64,000 bases of DNA from Woodsholea maritima DSM 17123 (GCF_000382325.1 NZ_KB908056.1:625148-689147); one strand, 5' to 3'; positions 10,447 through 20,317 are shown, counted from the stretch's first letter. The notes: a model not told the origin generated them from the letters alone. Numbers and translations: made by a program.

Positions 10447-11501
10447 AACAGTTCGATGTTGTTTTCACTGACATCTTCTTTTGGAGAAAGCCCTGACGAG
10501 ACTTTTCCTGTCAGGGCTGCTTCAAATGTTGAACGCACTTCACTTAAAGTTATACCGCTTAAAATGTTCTGACAGAGCGCGTCACATGCCTCATCATCGT
10601 AATAATCCTCAGGCTGATCGCGCATAAACTTCAACAGAATATCCAGAACCCCAACAACCGCATCACTGCGTTGGCGCATGCGATCTTGAAACTGCATAGT
10701 CGTCACTAAGTCATTGATCTCATCAGTAATTCTGCTTGAAGCCGTCGCAGAGTCATCAATAGCCCCCTTTAAAACCTCATTACGCTCGACAAGAGAGTTT
10801 AATACGACTTGCAAATGCTCACGCGCATCGACCTGCCTGGATAAATCCATGGCCCCGATTTCATTCATTTTATTATATTCATCACGGATTTGCTCAATAA
10901 CTTCATTAATATTATTTTGCACAACATCGATACTCGAGCGCATCCGATCCGCAAGGGCGTCAATACGACTTGCAAGAACATGCATCTCATGCGCCACAAC
11001 TTGGAACCCGGCCCCAGCCTGTCCTGCGCGACCCGCTTCAATTTGAGCATTCAAAGATAACAGGCGACTTTGGCGATTAATCGCTTCGATTTCCGCGACA
11101 CAAGAGCCTAATTCTTTGACTTCATCCAAAATCTCATCAAGAGAATAAATAAGGGACACACCCTGTTTAGAAAGAATAAGAATTCGATCTGTAATTTCTT
11201 CAAGTGTATCCTGAAGCAGTTTTGGCAAATCGATAAGATCAATTACTTTACCGTCGTATTCCACAACGCCGATTTGGCTAATGACTTGTGACAGTCTTAC
11301 ATTTTGCGCCTGTGAGGCATCAACAAGAGATTGGAATAAGGACGACAAGCGACCGGTGTTGAGCTCAACATCGCGCGCACTTTCGCCCAGAACCATGTTA
11401 ACACTGTTGAGAGTCCCAATCGCCAGTTTAGCAAACGGAGAGCGCACCCCACCTAAGGAGGAACCCGTCAAAAGATTGTTATAATCTAAATTGACAGCCA
11501 T
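10443..11501 (-). CDS. Soluble methyl-accepting-chemotaxis-like protein
   Basis: A 352-residue cytosolic protein with no membrane segment. Residues about 140-200 match the hairpin tip of chemoreceptors: SRLLSLNAQIEAGRAGQAGAGFQVVAHEMHVLA parallels the usual [28 protein letters not shown]. The flanking helices are much shorter than in a full receptor signalling domain, and a long predicted helical segment follows. The C-terminus is NNIELF, nearly the same as the CheD C-terminus (GSIELF). It could couple the CheA/CheW array to the STAS-PP2C-kinase module that follows. It is 1 bp after cheB and ATGA-linked to the STAS gene. Confidence 0.75.
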   Translation of the reverse strand: MAVNLDYNNLLTGSSLGGVRSPFAKLAIGTLNSVNMVLGESARDVELNTGRLSSLFQSLVDASQAQNVRLSQVISQIGVVEYDGKVIDLIDLPKLLQDTLEEITDRILILSKQGVSLIYSLDEILDEVKELGSCVAEIEAINRQSRLLSLNAQIEAGRAGQAGAGFQVVAHEMHVLASRIDALADRMRSSIDVVQNNINEVIEQIRDEYNKMNEIGAMDLSRQVDAREHLQVVLNSLVERNEVLKGAIDDSATASSRITDEINDLVTTMQFQDRMRQRSDAVVGVLDILLKFMRDQPEDYYDDEACDALCQNILSGITLSEVRSTFEAALTGKVSSGLSPKEDVSENNIELF

Positions 11502-11502
11502 A

Positions 11503-12564
11503 TCAGATCCTCATCGCCTGGGTTGAACGCCCTGCGACCCACTTCAGAATTTCTGAGGCGATGACCTCTAAAGGCACCTGTTTTTCAACGCCGCCGCCTT
11601 CAAAGGCCGCCTTGGGCATACCATAAACGAGAGAGCTTGCCTCATCCTGGCCAAGGGTTTTCGCTCCCGCCTGCTTCATATGGAACAGACCTTCAGCCCC
11701 ATCCCGGCCCATTCCCGTCAAAATCACGCCGATGGCATTTGGTCCTGCCGCTTTTGCAACTGAATCAAACATCACATCCACGGAAGGGCGGTGATTATTG
11801 ACCGGTGCCGCATCCGATAAGCGGCACACATAATCAGCTCCACTGCGCTTCAAGATCAGGTGCGCATCGCCCGGTGCAATCCAAACTTGCCCAGGCATAA
11901 CGCGACGGCCCTCTTGAGCTTCACCAATCTTCATCGGACAGATTTTATCTAAGCGATTAGCAAAACTCCGCGTAAAACCCGCCGGCATATGCTGGGTAAT
12001 GATGACAGCTGGACTATTGGCGGGCAAACGCTCCAGCACATGACCCAGGGCCTCAACACCGCCCGTAGAAGCCCCGATCGCAATCACCACTTCACTGGAT
12101 GCGATCGGCAAAAGCTCAAGGGCTTGCCTTTCCTTGCGAGGTTGATAGGCCCTGACCCGGGTGCGCGCGGCCATTCGCAGCTTCTCAACAAGCTTTTGGC
12201 TTAAAGCCTCCATACCCTCGCGGATATCTCCGCTCGGCTTGCTGATAAAATCAACAGCCCCCATGCTTAAAGCTCGTAAAGTGGCATCTGCGCCCGCTTG
12301 GGTTAAAGATGATACCATCACGACAGGCATCGGACGCAAGGTCATGATTTTTTCAAGAAAAGACAGACCATCCATTTGCGGCATCTCGATATCTAAAGTA
12401 ATCACATCGGGATGAAGGTCTTTGATCATTTGGCGCGCTATGAGGGGATTAGACGCTGTTCCAACAACATTAAACCCAGGAATTTTTCCAAGGATTGTTT
12501 GGAGTATCTGTCGCATAAGCGCAGAATCATCGACGATCAATACCCGTATAATCTTATCCGGCAC
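11503..12564 (-). CDS. cheB: Chemotaxis protein-glutamate methylesterase/deamidase CheB
   Basis: Removes methyl groups from receptor glutamates and can deamidate glutamines during adaptation. It has an N-terminal receiver with Asp58 (ITLDIEMPQMDG) and a C-terminal methylesterase domain with catalytic Ser166 (IGASTGGVEA), His192 (TQHMPAGFT) and Asp288 (TGMGRDGAEG). The start is a GTG at 12564, preceded by a strong AGGAGGT sequence that overlaps the cheD stop codon. Length (353 residues) and domain order are canonical. Confidence 0.97.
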   Translation of the reverse strand: MPDKIIRVLIVDDSALMRQILQTILGKIPGFNVVGTASNPLIARQMIKDLHPDVITLDIEMPQMDGLSFLEKIMTLRPMPVVMVSSLTQAGADATLRALSMGAVDFISKPSGDIREGMEALSQKLVEKLRMAARTRVRAYQPRKERQALELLPIASSEVVIAIGASTGGVEALGHVLERLPANSPAVIITQHMPAGFTRSFANRLDKICPMKIGEAQEGRRVMPGQVWIAPGDAHLILKRSGADYVCRLSDAAPVNNHRPSVDVMFDSVAKAAGPNAIGVILTGMGRDGAEGLFHMKQAGAKTLGQDEASSLVYGMPKAAFEGGGVEKQVPLEVIASEILKWVAGRSTQAMRI

Positions 12565-12573
12565 GTCGACCTC

Positions 12574-13200
12574 CTAAAATAGCTCTATGCTACCCTTGGC
12601 TTTTTCCAATACCGGCGGAGCCAAACTTAATTTGGACTCACGCTTCGCGATCTCTTGCACATCCCCACCCTGGATAAACCGTCGCCAGGATTTTCCCGTA
12701 TGGGGATCGAACAGAATACGACGCCCCTTATTTCCCCCTAAGTCACTAGCTACAATGCGCAAATTCTCTTTTGCCGCATAAGAGCGGATGAAAGTTGCAT
12801 TCTTAGAGCCAATCGCCGCGACATTGCCTGATGCGCCAACATTCGCCCCACCAAACACCTTACACTCCAAGCGACTACGAATGGCTCCAGACTTCATCAA
12901 ATCATTGATGAGGCCTTCCATCGCGTGATTTCCATAGCGAAGAGCCAGGCTTGCTCCATCCCACAATCCCTCATTGTCGTGGGGCAGCATGAAATGGTTC
13001 ATACCGCCAATTTTGACGAACGGGTCATACACGCACGCCGCCACACAGGACCCTAAAACCGTAGCTATCAACTCACCCTGATTATAGGAGATATACTGCC
13101 CACCCGGCATGATCTTTACGATCCAGCGATTTGAACTGCTGTCATGATAGCGGTGAATATTGATACCCTCGGAAGTCTTAAGCTTTCGTCCTGCACTCAT
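12574..13200 (-). CDS. cheD: Chemoreceptor glutamine deamidase CheD
   Basis: Deamidates receptor glutamines to glutamates and often interacts with receptor tails. Family signatures are LIATVLGSCVAACVYDP with the catalytic Cys, GGMNHFMLPHD with the catalytic His, and CKVFGGANV. The 208-residue product ends in KGSIELF, a tail beyond the conserved domain that resembles the NNIELF end of the receptor-like protein two genes downstream. It is 4 bp after cheR and 9 bp before cheB. Confidence 0.95.
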   Translation of the reverse strand: MSAGRKLKTSEGINIHRYHDSSSNRWIVKIMPGGQYISYNQGELIATVLGSCVAACVYDPFVKIGGMNHFMLPHDNEGLWDGASLALRYGNHAMEGLINDLMKSGAIRSRLECKVFGGANVGASGNVAAIGSKNATFIRSYAAKENLRIVASDLGGNKGRRILFDPHTGKSWRRFIQGGDVQEIAKRESKLSLAPPVLEKAKGSIELF

Positions 13201-13204
13201 ACCA

Positions 13205-14080
13205 TCACCCCCCCTTCATTGGGCGCTGATAGACGGTACGCCCCAGGGGCTCTAAGTCGAGATCTCTGCTCGCCAAGGTTTCCGAATGCCCCAGAAATAA
13301 AAACCCGCCTGGAGGCAACAATTGAATGAAACGTTGGATCAGCTTATTCTTAGTGGGCGGGTCGAAATATATTGTCACATTGCGACAAAATATTGCATCA
13401 AATGGCCCTTTCATCGGCCAGTTGCCATGTAGATTGAGACGGTTAAAGCGAATATGACTTTGAAGCTGTTTGTCAACTTCAATCAAATCCTGGCCTAAAC
13501 TGCGCATATAGCGATGCTTCACCTGAGCGGGAATGTCACGTGCTGTATCTACACTATATTGCCCGCGCTTGGCGTGCGAGAGCACGGTTGTATCAATATC
13601 CGTCGCTAAAATCTTCCAGTCAAAGTCGAGATCAAAGGCATGGGCCATGGTCATCGCAATGGTATAGGGCTCTTCACCCGTAGAACAGCCCGCTGACCAA
13701 ATTCTAATTTTGGAAGGCGCACCCCGGGTAAGTTGCTTTCGCCATTGCGCAGCGGCCGTGCCGCGCAGAAAGTCAAAATGGTGACGCTCTCTAAAAAACT
13801 TGGTATGGTTCGTCGTCAACGCATTGACAAGATTACTAAATTCTTGATTATCTTGACCCTCTGCCAAATAATCAAGATAGGCCTTAAACGTCGTCAGGCC
13901 TAGATCACGAAGCCGCCGTGTCAAGCGGGCATACACCAAGCCCCGCTTTTGATCGCTCAGAGAGATCCCCGCGCGATCATAGATAAAAGTCTTGATCTTT
14001 TGAAAATCCGCTTCACTCATCGCGAATTCACGGTTTTCAAAATTCTGATTTTTATCGCTTTTTGAAACGGAGAGCGCCAT
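13205..14080 (-). CDS. cheR: Chemotaxis protein methyltransferase CheR
   Basis: SAM-dependent methylation of chemoreceptor glutamates. The N-terminal helical domain (SEADFQKIKTFIYDRAGISL) is followed by a Rossmann methyltransferase domain with motif IWSAGCSTGEEPYTIAM for SAM binding and the CheR-typical IFCRNVTIYFD. The 291-residue length is normal. An internal ATG at residue 20 (MSEADFQK) is an alternative start; the first ATG has a weak GAGA sequence upstream. It follows the triple-PAS receptor by 30 bp. Confidence 0.95.
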   Translation of the reverse strand: MALSVSKSDKNQNFENREFAMSEADFQKIKTFIYDRAGISLSDQKRGLVYARLTRRLRDLGLTTFKAYLDYLAEGQDNQEFSNLVNALTTNHTKFFRERHHFDFLRGTAAAQWRKQLTRGAPSKIRIWSAGCSTGEEPYTIAMTMAHAFDLDFDWKILATDIDTTVLSHAKRGQYSVDTARDIPAQVKHRYMRSLGQDLIEVDKQLQSHIRFNRLNLHGNWPMKGPFDAIFCRNVTIYFDPPTKNKLIQRFIQLLPPGGFLFLGHSETLASRDLDLEPLGRTVYQRPMKGG

Positions 14081-14110
14081 TATTGTCTCACTGATTGACC
14101 GAAGTTATCT

Positions 14111-16693
14111 TTAGAATTCGCTCCAATCATCGTCATCAAGGACACTTTCAGCGAGCGCGGTCTGTAATCCACGCGCTCCACTGGTCTTCTTCATCGCGCG
14201 AGCGGGCGACGCCGCAGAGGTTTCTTGTGCCGCAAAACGGTGCGAGCCGCTGGCTAAGCCGGCAACTTTAAACCCACTCAAGCATTGATTCATTCGAGTA
14301 ACTTGAGAATTCATAGTTTTAGCGGCGGCCGCATTCTCCTCAACCAAGGCGGAGTTTTGCTGGGTCATTTCATCCATCTGGGTAACCGCACTATTGATTT
14401 CCTGTGCGCTCGAAGCTTGCTCGCGGCTCGCGGCCGAGATTTCAGCGACGATGTCAGCGACCCGACGTACCGATTCAACAATTTCTTTTAGAGATTCACC
14501 CGTCTTGTTGACCAGATCGACCCCACCCTTAACTTGACCGGTAGAATCGACAATCAAATCCTTGATATCTTTTGCCGCCTGGGCAGAGCGCTGTGCCAAG
14601 GAACGCACTTCAGACGCCACCACAGCAAAGCCCCGTCCCGCATCACCGGCACGCGCGGCCTCTACCGCTGCATTCAAGGCCAATAAATTCGTCTGGAAAG
14701 CGATCTCATCAATCACCCCAATAATGTCAGAAATGGATCGTGAAGACGCTTCAATTTTGCCCATCGCAAGCACCGCGTTTTCAACGACGCTGCCCCCGCG
14801 GGTTGCTGCATCACGCGCAGCAACGGCAAACTGGCTCGCCTGTTCGGCATTATCCGCATTCTGATTAATCGTTGAGGTCATCTCTTGCATGGATGACGCC
14901 GTTTCTTCCAGGTTCGCAGCTTGTTGTTCCGTGCGTTGTGAAAGATCATTGGCTCCTGTGGAAATTTCTTCGGCCGCACTCGCCACCTCTGTCGCCGACA
15001 CTGTGATTTCTTTTACAGTATCAGATAAGCTATCAACCGAAGCGTTATAGTTATCCTTCAAGGACCCATAAACACCCTTGTAATTATCAGTAATACGTTG
15101 AGTTAAGTCACCTTTGGCCAAGGCCTCCAGCATATCACCAAATCGATTGAATACACTGCTTACGGTATCGCTTAGATCGTTAATTGAAGCCGCCAGAGCG
15201 AGATGAAATCCTACTTTCCCTTCTGTAGAAATTTTATGCGAGTAATCACCCTCACTTACGGCTTGAACGACAGATTGAATTTCAACTTCAATCGCTTTTT
15301 CTTTCGTCTCATCTCGCCATTCAACAACTGTTCCCAACCGCTTGCCATTATCGTCAAGCACTGGGTTCGCTATTAAGTGGAAATGACGTACCCCAACCTT
15401 AATATCGGCTTCGTAGGTGGATCTGAGATTCTCAATCAATCCGCGCTGATGGGCCGGATTTTTATGGAAGATATCCATGGTTTGACCAATCAGATTATTC
15501 GCATCAAAGCGGGACAAGGCCTTGCGTAAATCCGCTTCAGCCTCTCGCATCATCTCCATCTGACCTTGGTTCATATAAACAATGCGCGCATCATCATCGG
15601 CAACCATGACATTGGTTGAGGTATTGTCCAAAGCCGAACGAATGCGAGAATTTTCCGCTGCCACTTGGGCTTGCTTACGTTCTTGTTGGCGCAACTTGGT
15701 GACGTCTGCCCATTCGACCACAGTGCCTAAACGGTTATTGTCATGGTCAAAAATTGGACTTGCGATCAAGTCAAATTCACGTCCACCCACCTGCAATGAC
15801 GTGCGGTATGGCTCTTTCAGACGATCTAATAATTGGCGCTGATGGGCCGGATTTTTATGGAATACATCGATATTGGCCCCGATCAATTTATTAGCATCAA
15901 AGGACCTCAACTCCGTACGCAGATCCGCTTCGGCATCGCGCATCATCTGGCCCATGGCGGGGTTCATATGAACGATGTCATAATTATGATCCGCCAGCAT
16001 GACACTTGTCGTCGCCGCATCTAAGGCAGAACGAATACGTACATTCTCGGCTACCTCTTGTGCTTGCTTGCGCTCACTTAAACGTTGCTTGGTAATATCC
16101 GCCCATTCAACAACAGTACCCAGACGGGTATTGCTGTCATCAAAAATTGGGCTAGCAATCAGTTTAAACTCACGTACACCAATTTTTAGCTCCGTGTAGT
16201 AAGGCTTGGTTAAGCGATCGAGCATAGCGCGTTGATGGGCAGGATTTTTATGGAATTGGTCGATATTCGTACCAATCAACTGGCGACTATCAAAATTATG
16301 CAGTTCTGAACGAAGATCATCTTCGGCCGCACGCATCATCTCTTTCATCGTGGCATTCATATAGGTGATGTTGTACTGGGCATCCGCAATCATCACATTC
16401 GTCGTTGCGCAATCGAGCGCTGAGTTTAAACGCGCCTGGCGTTCATCATTCACTGGCGACACCGGCGCGGCAGTCTTCGGCTCAGAACTCAGCCCATAAC
16501 CCCAGGCCGCATAGGCCCCGGCTGCCGGGACAGCAATCAGCAAGGCTCCCAACCAGCCATAGGTTTGCGCGAGAAACCCCGCCACGATGATAATCGCCAA
16601 ACTGGCCAAGAAAGTTGCTGCCGTCAGAACTAGCCGCTTGGTGTGGAGTTCAGACGCGTTCACTGGGGCAGTGGATGTAGAATACATAGTCAT
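14111..16693 (-). CDS. Triple-PAS methyl-accepting chemotaxis protein
   Basis: An 860-residue receptor. Two membrane segments lie near residues 20-67 with a very short periplasmic turn, so sensing is intracellular. Three tandem PAS repeats of about 133 residues follow (about 85-480), each with the signature FHKNPAHQR and ending in GTVVEW. Then come HAMP-like segments with GDLTQRI and a full signalling domain with the tip [25 protein letters not shown]. The C-terminus is DDDDWSEF, which fits the xWxxF tether used to dock CheR/CheB. I place the start at the ATG at 16693 with an AGG sequence upstream; a GTG at 16702 is possible. The ligand or cofactor is unknown; redox or heme sensing is possible but not shown. 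Confidence 0.93.
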   Translation of the reverse strand: MTMYSTSTAPVNASELHTKRLVLTAATFLASLAIIIVAGFLAQTYGWLGALLIAVPAAGAYAAWGYGLSSEPKTAAPVSPVNDERQARLNSALDCATTNVMIADAQYNITYMNATMKEMMRAAEDDLRSELHNFDSRQLIGTNIDQFHKNPAHQRAMLDRLTKPYYTELKIGVREFKLIASPIFDDSNTRLGTVVEWADITKQRLSERKQAQEVAENVRIRSALDAATTSVMLADHNYDIVHMNPAMGQMMRDAEADLRTELRSFDANKLIGANIDVFHKNPAHQRQLLDRLKEPYRTSLQVGGREFDLIASPIFDHDNNRLGTVVEWADVTKLRQQERKQAQVAAENSRIRSALDNTSTNVMVADDDARIVYMNQGQMEMMREAEADLRKALSRFDANNLIGQTMDIFHKNPAHQRGLIENLRSTYEADIKVGVRHFHLIANPVLDDNGKRLGTVVEWRDETKEKAIEVEIQSVVQAVSEGDYSHKISTEGKVGFHLALAASINDLSDTVSSVFNRFGDMLEALAKGDLTQRITDNYKGVYGSLKDNYNASVDSLSDTVKEITVSATEVASAAEEISTGANDLSQRTEQQAANLEETASSMQEMTSTINQNADNAEQASQFAVAARDAATRGGSVVENAVLAMGKIEASSRSISDIIGVIDEIAFQTNLLALNAAVEAARAGDAGRGFAVVASEVRSLAQRSAQAAKDIKDLIVDSTGQVKGGVDLVNKTGESLKEIVESVRRVADIVAEISAASREQASSAQEINSAVTQMDEMTQQNSALVEENAAAAKTMNSQVTRMNQCLSGFKVAGLASGSHRFAAQETSAASPARAMKKTSGARGLQTALAESVLDDDDWSEF

Positions 16694-16710
16694 GACAAAC
16701 ACCTAAGGGC

Positions 16711-17247
16711 TTAATGTTCCTGGGATGAGCTTTGCGATGCGTGCTCGACCTGCGCGCTGACACGGGCAAGCAGATGATCAAGATCGAGCATGGCCACCAT
16801 ATGCTCGCCTTCCGTCAGAAGTCCGCTGAAGGCTTTATCGTCATCATGGCTGTGCGTGTCAGGCACAGCCTGTATCGCGGTATCCGCAACGGAAAGAATG
16901 TCGGACACCGCGTCAACCAACAGGCCAACCAGCCGATTCTTAACCGCTACGATTACAATCACATGACGTTGCGAGGCTTCTGTAAATCCACCACCAAGGC
17001 GCCGGCTGAGATCAATGATCGGCAGAACAGATCCGCGCAGATTGATCACACCACGCACATAATCAGGTTGGTTGGGAAGCCGTGTGGTCTCCGTCCAGCC
17101 CTTGATTTCGCGCACCGACATGATGTCGACCGCATAATGCTCCTTACCGGAGGCGAAACTGATATATTGCTGACGCCCGGCCTGATTGGGGCGCAAGCTA
17201 TCGAGCGTTTCATCATCCACATCTTTGAGGACAGTTTGCATACTCAT
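16711..17247 (-). CDS. cheW: Chemotaxis coupling protein CheW
   Basis: Scaffold linking chemoreceptors to the CheA kinase. A single CheW (SH3-like) domain covers about residues 25-165, with YISFASGKEHYAVDIMSVREIKGW, RGVINLRGSVLPIIDL and GLLVDAVSDIL. The 178 residues include short extensions on both ends. The start codon overlaps the cheA stop (ATGA), and the receptor gene follows closely, so CheA, CheW and the receptor are probably made in concert. Confidence 0.95.
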   Translation of the reverse strand: MSMQTVLKDVDDETLDSLRPNQAGRQQYISFASGKEHYAVDIMSVREIKGWTETTRLPNQPDYVRGVINLRGSVLPIIDLSRRLGGGFTEASQRHVIVIVAVKNRLVGLLVDAVSDILSVADTAIQAVPDTHSHDDDKAFSGLLTEGEHMVAMLDLDHLLARVSAQVEHASQSSSQEH

Positions 17248-19319
17248 GCGCGCATCCCTTTTTGTTTAAGTGCGTTAGGGGCGTCCTGGCTGGGGGGATT
17301 AATTTCACTCAAGCCATCCACATCTAAAATCAAACGGACCCGGCCATCGCCCAGCACCGCCGTACCCGCGACCCCCGCAATAGCGCGGTAATTGACCTCC
17401 AGGCTTTTGATGACGACTTGTTGCTGACCTAAAACCCCATCCACAATGAGACCAATTTTGCGGCCCAGCTCGGTCTCGGTCACCACCACCATCTGGCGCA
17501 GCGGCTCGACATTATTTATGGTGTCCGTTCGTAGAGCTGTACCCACATCGATCAAACGAATGACTTCCCCGCGCAGCGACATCACCTGGCCGCTATCGGG
17601 CATATCGCGCAGGTCAGAGGCTTTAGGACAGACCGTTTCCACAATCGCAGAGAGTGGGATGACATAGGTCTCCGCGCGCGCCGAGACCAACATTCCGTCC
17701 AGCACCGCCAAGGTCAGCGGCAAGGCCATCGTAAAGATTGACCCTTGACCGGGTATGGAATCCACACCGATCCGCCCACCCAGCTTTTGAATATTGCGCC
17801 GGACCACATCCATGCCGACGCCGCGCCCGGACAGGTCAGACACCTGATCGGCGGTTGAAAACCCCGGCAAGAAGATGAGGTTTTCGATCTCTTCCTTGGA
17901 CATGTCCGCGTCCTGAGACACGAGCCCCTTTTCCTTGGCCTTTTTAAGAACTTTTTCGGGGTTCAAACCGCGGCCATCATCGCCAACGCGGATCAAAATC
18001 CGCCCATTGCGCTGTTCGGCTGTCAGACGCACCACGCCTTCTTCAGGCTTGCCAGCGGCCTTACGCTCTTCAGGGGTTTCCAAGCCATGATCCAAACAAT
18101 TGCGGATCATATGGGTTAAAGGATCGCTTAGCTCTTCAATGATGGTTTTATCGACTTCGGTCCCTTCGCCTTCGATTTCCAGACGCACACGCTTACCCAG
18201 CTTGGCTGCAATATCACGCACGACCCGGGGGAAACGAGAGAAGACCGCGCGCAAGGGCTGCATGCGGATCGCCATCACCCCCTCTTGAAGGGCACGGGTG
18301 CGTTGGGTGAGATCTTCTAAGCTCTGCAGCTGGCGCACATGGCGGATATCAACCAGCTCTTCCAGGCTTTGCAGCGCGACGGCCTGGGCAATGACCAGCT
18401 CACCCACCATGTCGACCAAGCGATCCACGCGAGACAGATCGACGCGAATGGAGCTGACTTTGTTTTGCCCCGCATTGGGATCTTCCAGGGCTTGAATGGC
18501 TTTCACCGGACTTGCCGCCTGCGGCGCAGGCGCACTCTTGGTCAAATCAGCGCCCTTTTCCTCGACCACATAGGGCGTGTCGGTCAGCTCATCAACATCA
18601 TCATCAATGCATGTGATGGTAAGGTCGCACTCATCTTCAACAAACTCGAAGACCTCACGAATATCGCCTTCATTGCACACCGCCAGCAGATCCATATCCC
18701 AGGCGAGATAGGCCTCTTCCGGGTGGAAATCTTTAAACTCGGGAATGGCGCTGACATCCGCTTTGACCGTTAAGGCCCCCAGCCCGGCCAGAGCATCAAT
18801 TAAAAGATAGGGCTCGTTCGCGCTTTCATAGAGCCCGCGATGGGGGCGGAAATGTAGGGTGAAGCGCTTTTCAGTGGTGTCACAATCGGCCTGCGGGATA
18901 ATCAAATCCAATGGCATATCAGGCGTGTCGCTGGCGCGTTTCGCCATATCTTTGAGGTCTTCTAAGGCCTCATGCTCGACACCCTCAGCGGCCTCAACAC
19001 CATTTTGTGCGGCGCTGACTAAGCTATGCAGCACATCACTGCAGCGCAGCAAAAAGTCAGGATCATCATCATCTAGAAGAATGCGCTCTGAGCGCACCAA
19101 ATCCATAACCGTTTCAAATTCGTGGGAAAAGCGCACTAAGCGCTCAAATTTAAATGCTCCCGCACCGGCCTTGATCGAATGGACAGCACGAAACATCCGG
19201 TCCAGCACATCTGGGTCGTTTTGGCCCGGTAGAAGGCTCGATGTTGCCTCCTCGAGGTGCTCCAACAGCTCTGCACACTCTTCAAAGAAGGTCTGACGGA
19301 ACTGCTCAAATTCATCCAT
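17244..19319 (-). CDS. cheA: Chemotaxis histidine kinase CheA
   Basis: Kinase of the chemosensory array. Domains in order: P1 Hpt with His47 in AVHSIKAGAGAFKF; a P2-like middle region (about 150-250); P3 dimerisation (about 295-355, RVDRLVDMVGELVIAQ); P4 ATPase with THMIRNCLDHGLE, VGDDGRGLN and GRGVGMDVV; and P5 CheW-like domain to residue 691. All catalytic motifs are intact. Likely phospho-acceptors encoded nearby are CheY, CheB and the receiver-PP2C protein. Confidence 0.97.
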   Translation of the reverse strand: MDEFEQFRQTFFEECAELLEHLEEATSSLLPGQNDPDVLDRMFRAVHSIKAGAGAFKFERLVRFSHEFETVMDLVRSERILLDDDDPDFLLRCSDVLHSLVSAAQNGVEAAEGVEHEALEDLKDMAKRASDTPDMPLDLIIPQADCDTTEKRFTLHFRPHRGLYESANEPYLLIDALAGLGALTVKADVSAIPEFKDFHPEEAYLAWDMDLLAVCNEGDIREVFEFVEDECDLTITCIDDDVDELTDTPYVVEEKGADLTKSAPAPQAASPVKAIQALEDPNAGQNKVSSIRVDLSRVDRLVDMVGELVIAQAVALQSLEELVDIRHVRQLQSLEDLTQRTRALQEGVMAIRMQPLRAVFSRFPRVVRDIAAKLGKRVRLEIEGEGTEVDKTIIEELSDPLTHMIRNCLDHGLETPEERKAAGKPEEGVVRLTAEQRNGRILIRVGDDGRGLNPEKVLKKAKEKGLVSQDADMSKEEIENLIFLPGFSTADQVSDLSGRGVGMDVVRRNIQKLGGRIGVDSIPGQGSIFTMALPLTLAVLDGMLVSARAETYVIPLSAIVETVCPKASDLRDMPDSGQVMSLRGEVIRLIDVGTALRTDTINNVEPLRQMVVVTETELGRKIGLIVDGVLGQQQVVIKSLEVNYRAIAGVAGTAVLGDGRVRLILDVDGLSEINPPSQDAPNALKQKGMRA

Positions 19320-19330
19320 AAAGCGCGCTC

Positions 19331-19696
19331 CTAACGACAGACCTTGTGAACCACATCCAGCAATTGGCTGGGTTCAAAGGGTTTAACGATCCAGCCCGTG
19401 GCTCCGGCTGCTTTACCGGCAGCCTTCTTGGTGGCATCAGCCTCCGTCGTAAGAACGAGAATGGGGGTTGTTCGAAATCTTGGGTCGCTACGAAGCTTGC
19501 CAACTAAAGTGATCCCGTCCATGCGCGGCATATTGATATCCGTGATGACCAGATCAAACAGTCCCGTGGCGCTCCGCGCTATTGCATCCACCCCGTCTTC
19601 AGCTTCAACGACCTCGAAGCCCCCGCGTTTGAGCGTGAAAGACACCATGTCGCGCATGGTCTTTGAATCATCGACTGCCAAAACCCGCCGCGTCAT
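19331..19696 (-). CDS. cheY: Single-domain response regulator CheY
   Basis: A stand-alone receiver of 121 residues with Asp9/Asp10, phospho-acceptor Asp53 in LVITDINMPRMDG and Lys105 in WIVKPFEPSQL. The motif TKKAAGKAAGATGWIVKPF is common in CheY proteins encoded beside STAS/Hpt chemosensory clusters. It lies 11 bp upstream of cheA and 1 bp after the STAS gene. No CheZ or CheC phosphatase is visible in the cluster, so phospho-CheY turnover may rely on self-hydrolysis or a phosphate sink among the other receivers. Confidence 0.93.
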   Translation of the reverse strand: MTRRVLAVDDSKTMRDMVSFTLKRGGFEVVEAEDGVDAIARSATGLFDLVITDINMPRMDGITLVGKLRSDPRFRTTPILVLTTEADATKKAAGKAAGATGWIVKPFEPSQLLDVVHKVCR

Positions 19697-19697
19697 G

Positions 19698-19994
19698 TCA
19701 TCCCTTCCATTCCTGCAAATACTGGCTCAACCCTAAACGCCCCATCGTGTCTGCCATCGCCGTGGATGGCTCCTCAACAACCAGCTCAACCCCTAGATTT
19801 TTTTGCGTCTTAGCGATGGCCAGCAACAGCTGCACCGCCGGCGTGTCCAGCCGCGTCACCTCACTGGCTTTCAGATGTAAATTTACCCCGCTGTGAATAT
19901 ACGTTTCGAGGTCATGAAACACGCTATCAGCGGCCAGGGCATCAAGGCGCGCCGGTAGGGTATATTCCTCATAGGGCAGAACCGATCCGCTCAT
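19698..19994 (-). CDS. STAS-domain protein at the head of the chemosensory operon
   Basis: A 98-residue protein whose RLDTPAVQLLLAIAKT segment and predicted alternating strand/helix pattern fit a STAS fold. The phospho-site Ser of classical antagonists is replaced by Thr (LDT), which may still be phosphorylatable. It is the second STAS protein of the operon, the other being at 10132-10446. It overlaps the Hpt gene by ATGA and precedes cheY by 1 bp. Role unknown; binding the HATPase at the operon end is one possibility. Confidence 0.75.
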   Translation of the reverse strand: MSGSVLPYEEYTLPARLDALAADSVFHDLETYIHSGVNLHLKASEVTRLDTPAVQLLLAIAKTQKNLGVELVVEEPSTAMADTMGRLGLSQYLQEWKG

Positions 19995-20317
19995 GCAGCG
20001 TCCCTCAATGCGTCAAGCGCTTCATCTAAAGTTTCAGATAAATTCTCTTCATCATCAGGAGCTTGCCCGCTGGATAAGGCTCTCTCGAACTGACCCGCTA
20101 GCTGACCTAACCGCATCAAACCAATATTCATCGCGGCCCCCTTCAAGGCATGCGCAATTTCACACGCAGACGAATCATCACCCTCAATGCGCAACTTTTG
20201 ATAGGTGCGCACTAAATGGTGCAGCTCGACGGCAAACTCCTCCTGACACGCTGAGAAGCCCTGATCGCCGAGCGTGTTTTTCAATATATTCAACATGCTA
20301 GTGTCGATCGTTGTCAT
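19991..20317 (-). CDS. Histidine phosphotransfer (Hpt) domain protein
   Basis: A small helical Hpt protein of about 108 residues, first gene of the operon. The motif CEIAHALKGAAMNIGLMRL carries the phospho-accepting His, as in phosphorelay Hpt domains. It could shuttle phosphate between CheA-linked receivers, such as CheY and the receiver-PP2C protein, or from a separate hybrid kinase. The ATG at 20317 is preceded by GGAAAG; an upstream ATG at 20332 (five residues longer) is also possible. It overlaps the STAS gene by 4 bp. Confidence 0.8.
   Translation of the reverse strand: MTTIDTSMLNILKNTLGDQGFSACQEEFAVELHHLVRTYQKLRIEGDDSSACEIAHALKGAAMNIGLMRLGQLAGQFERALSSGQAPDDEENLSETLDEALDALRDAA

Noticed and set aside
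16732-17391. 219-codon frame antisense to cheW and cheA
   Set aside because: Shadow of two canonical chemotaxis genes.
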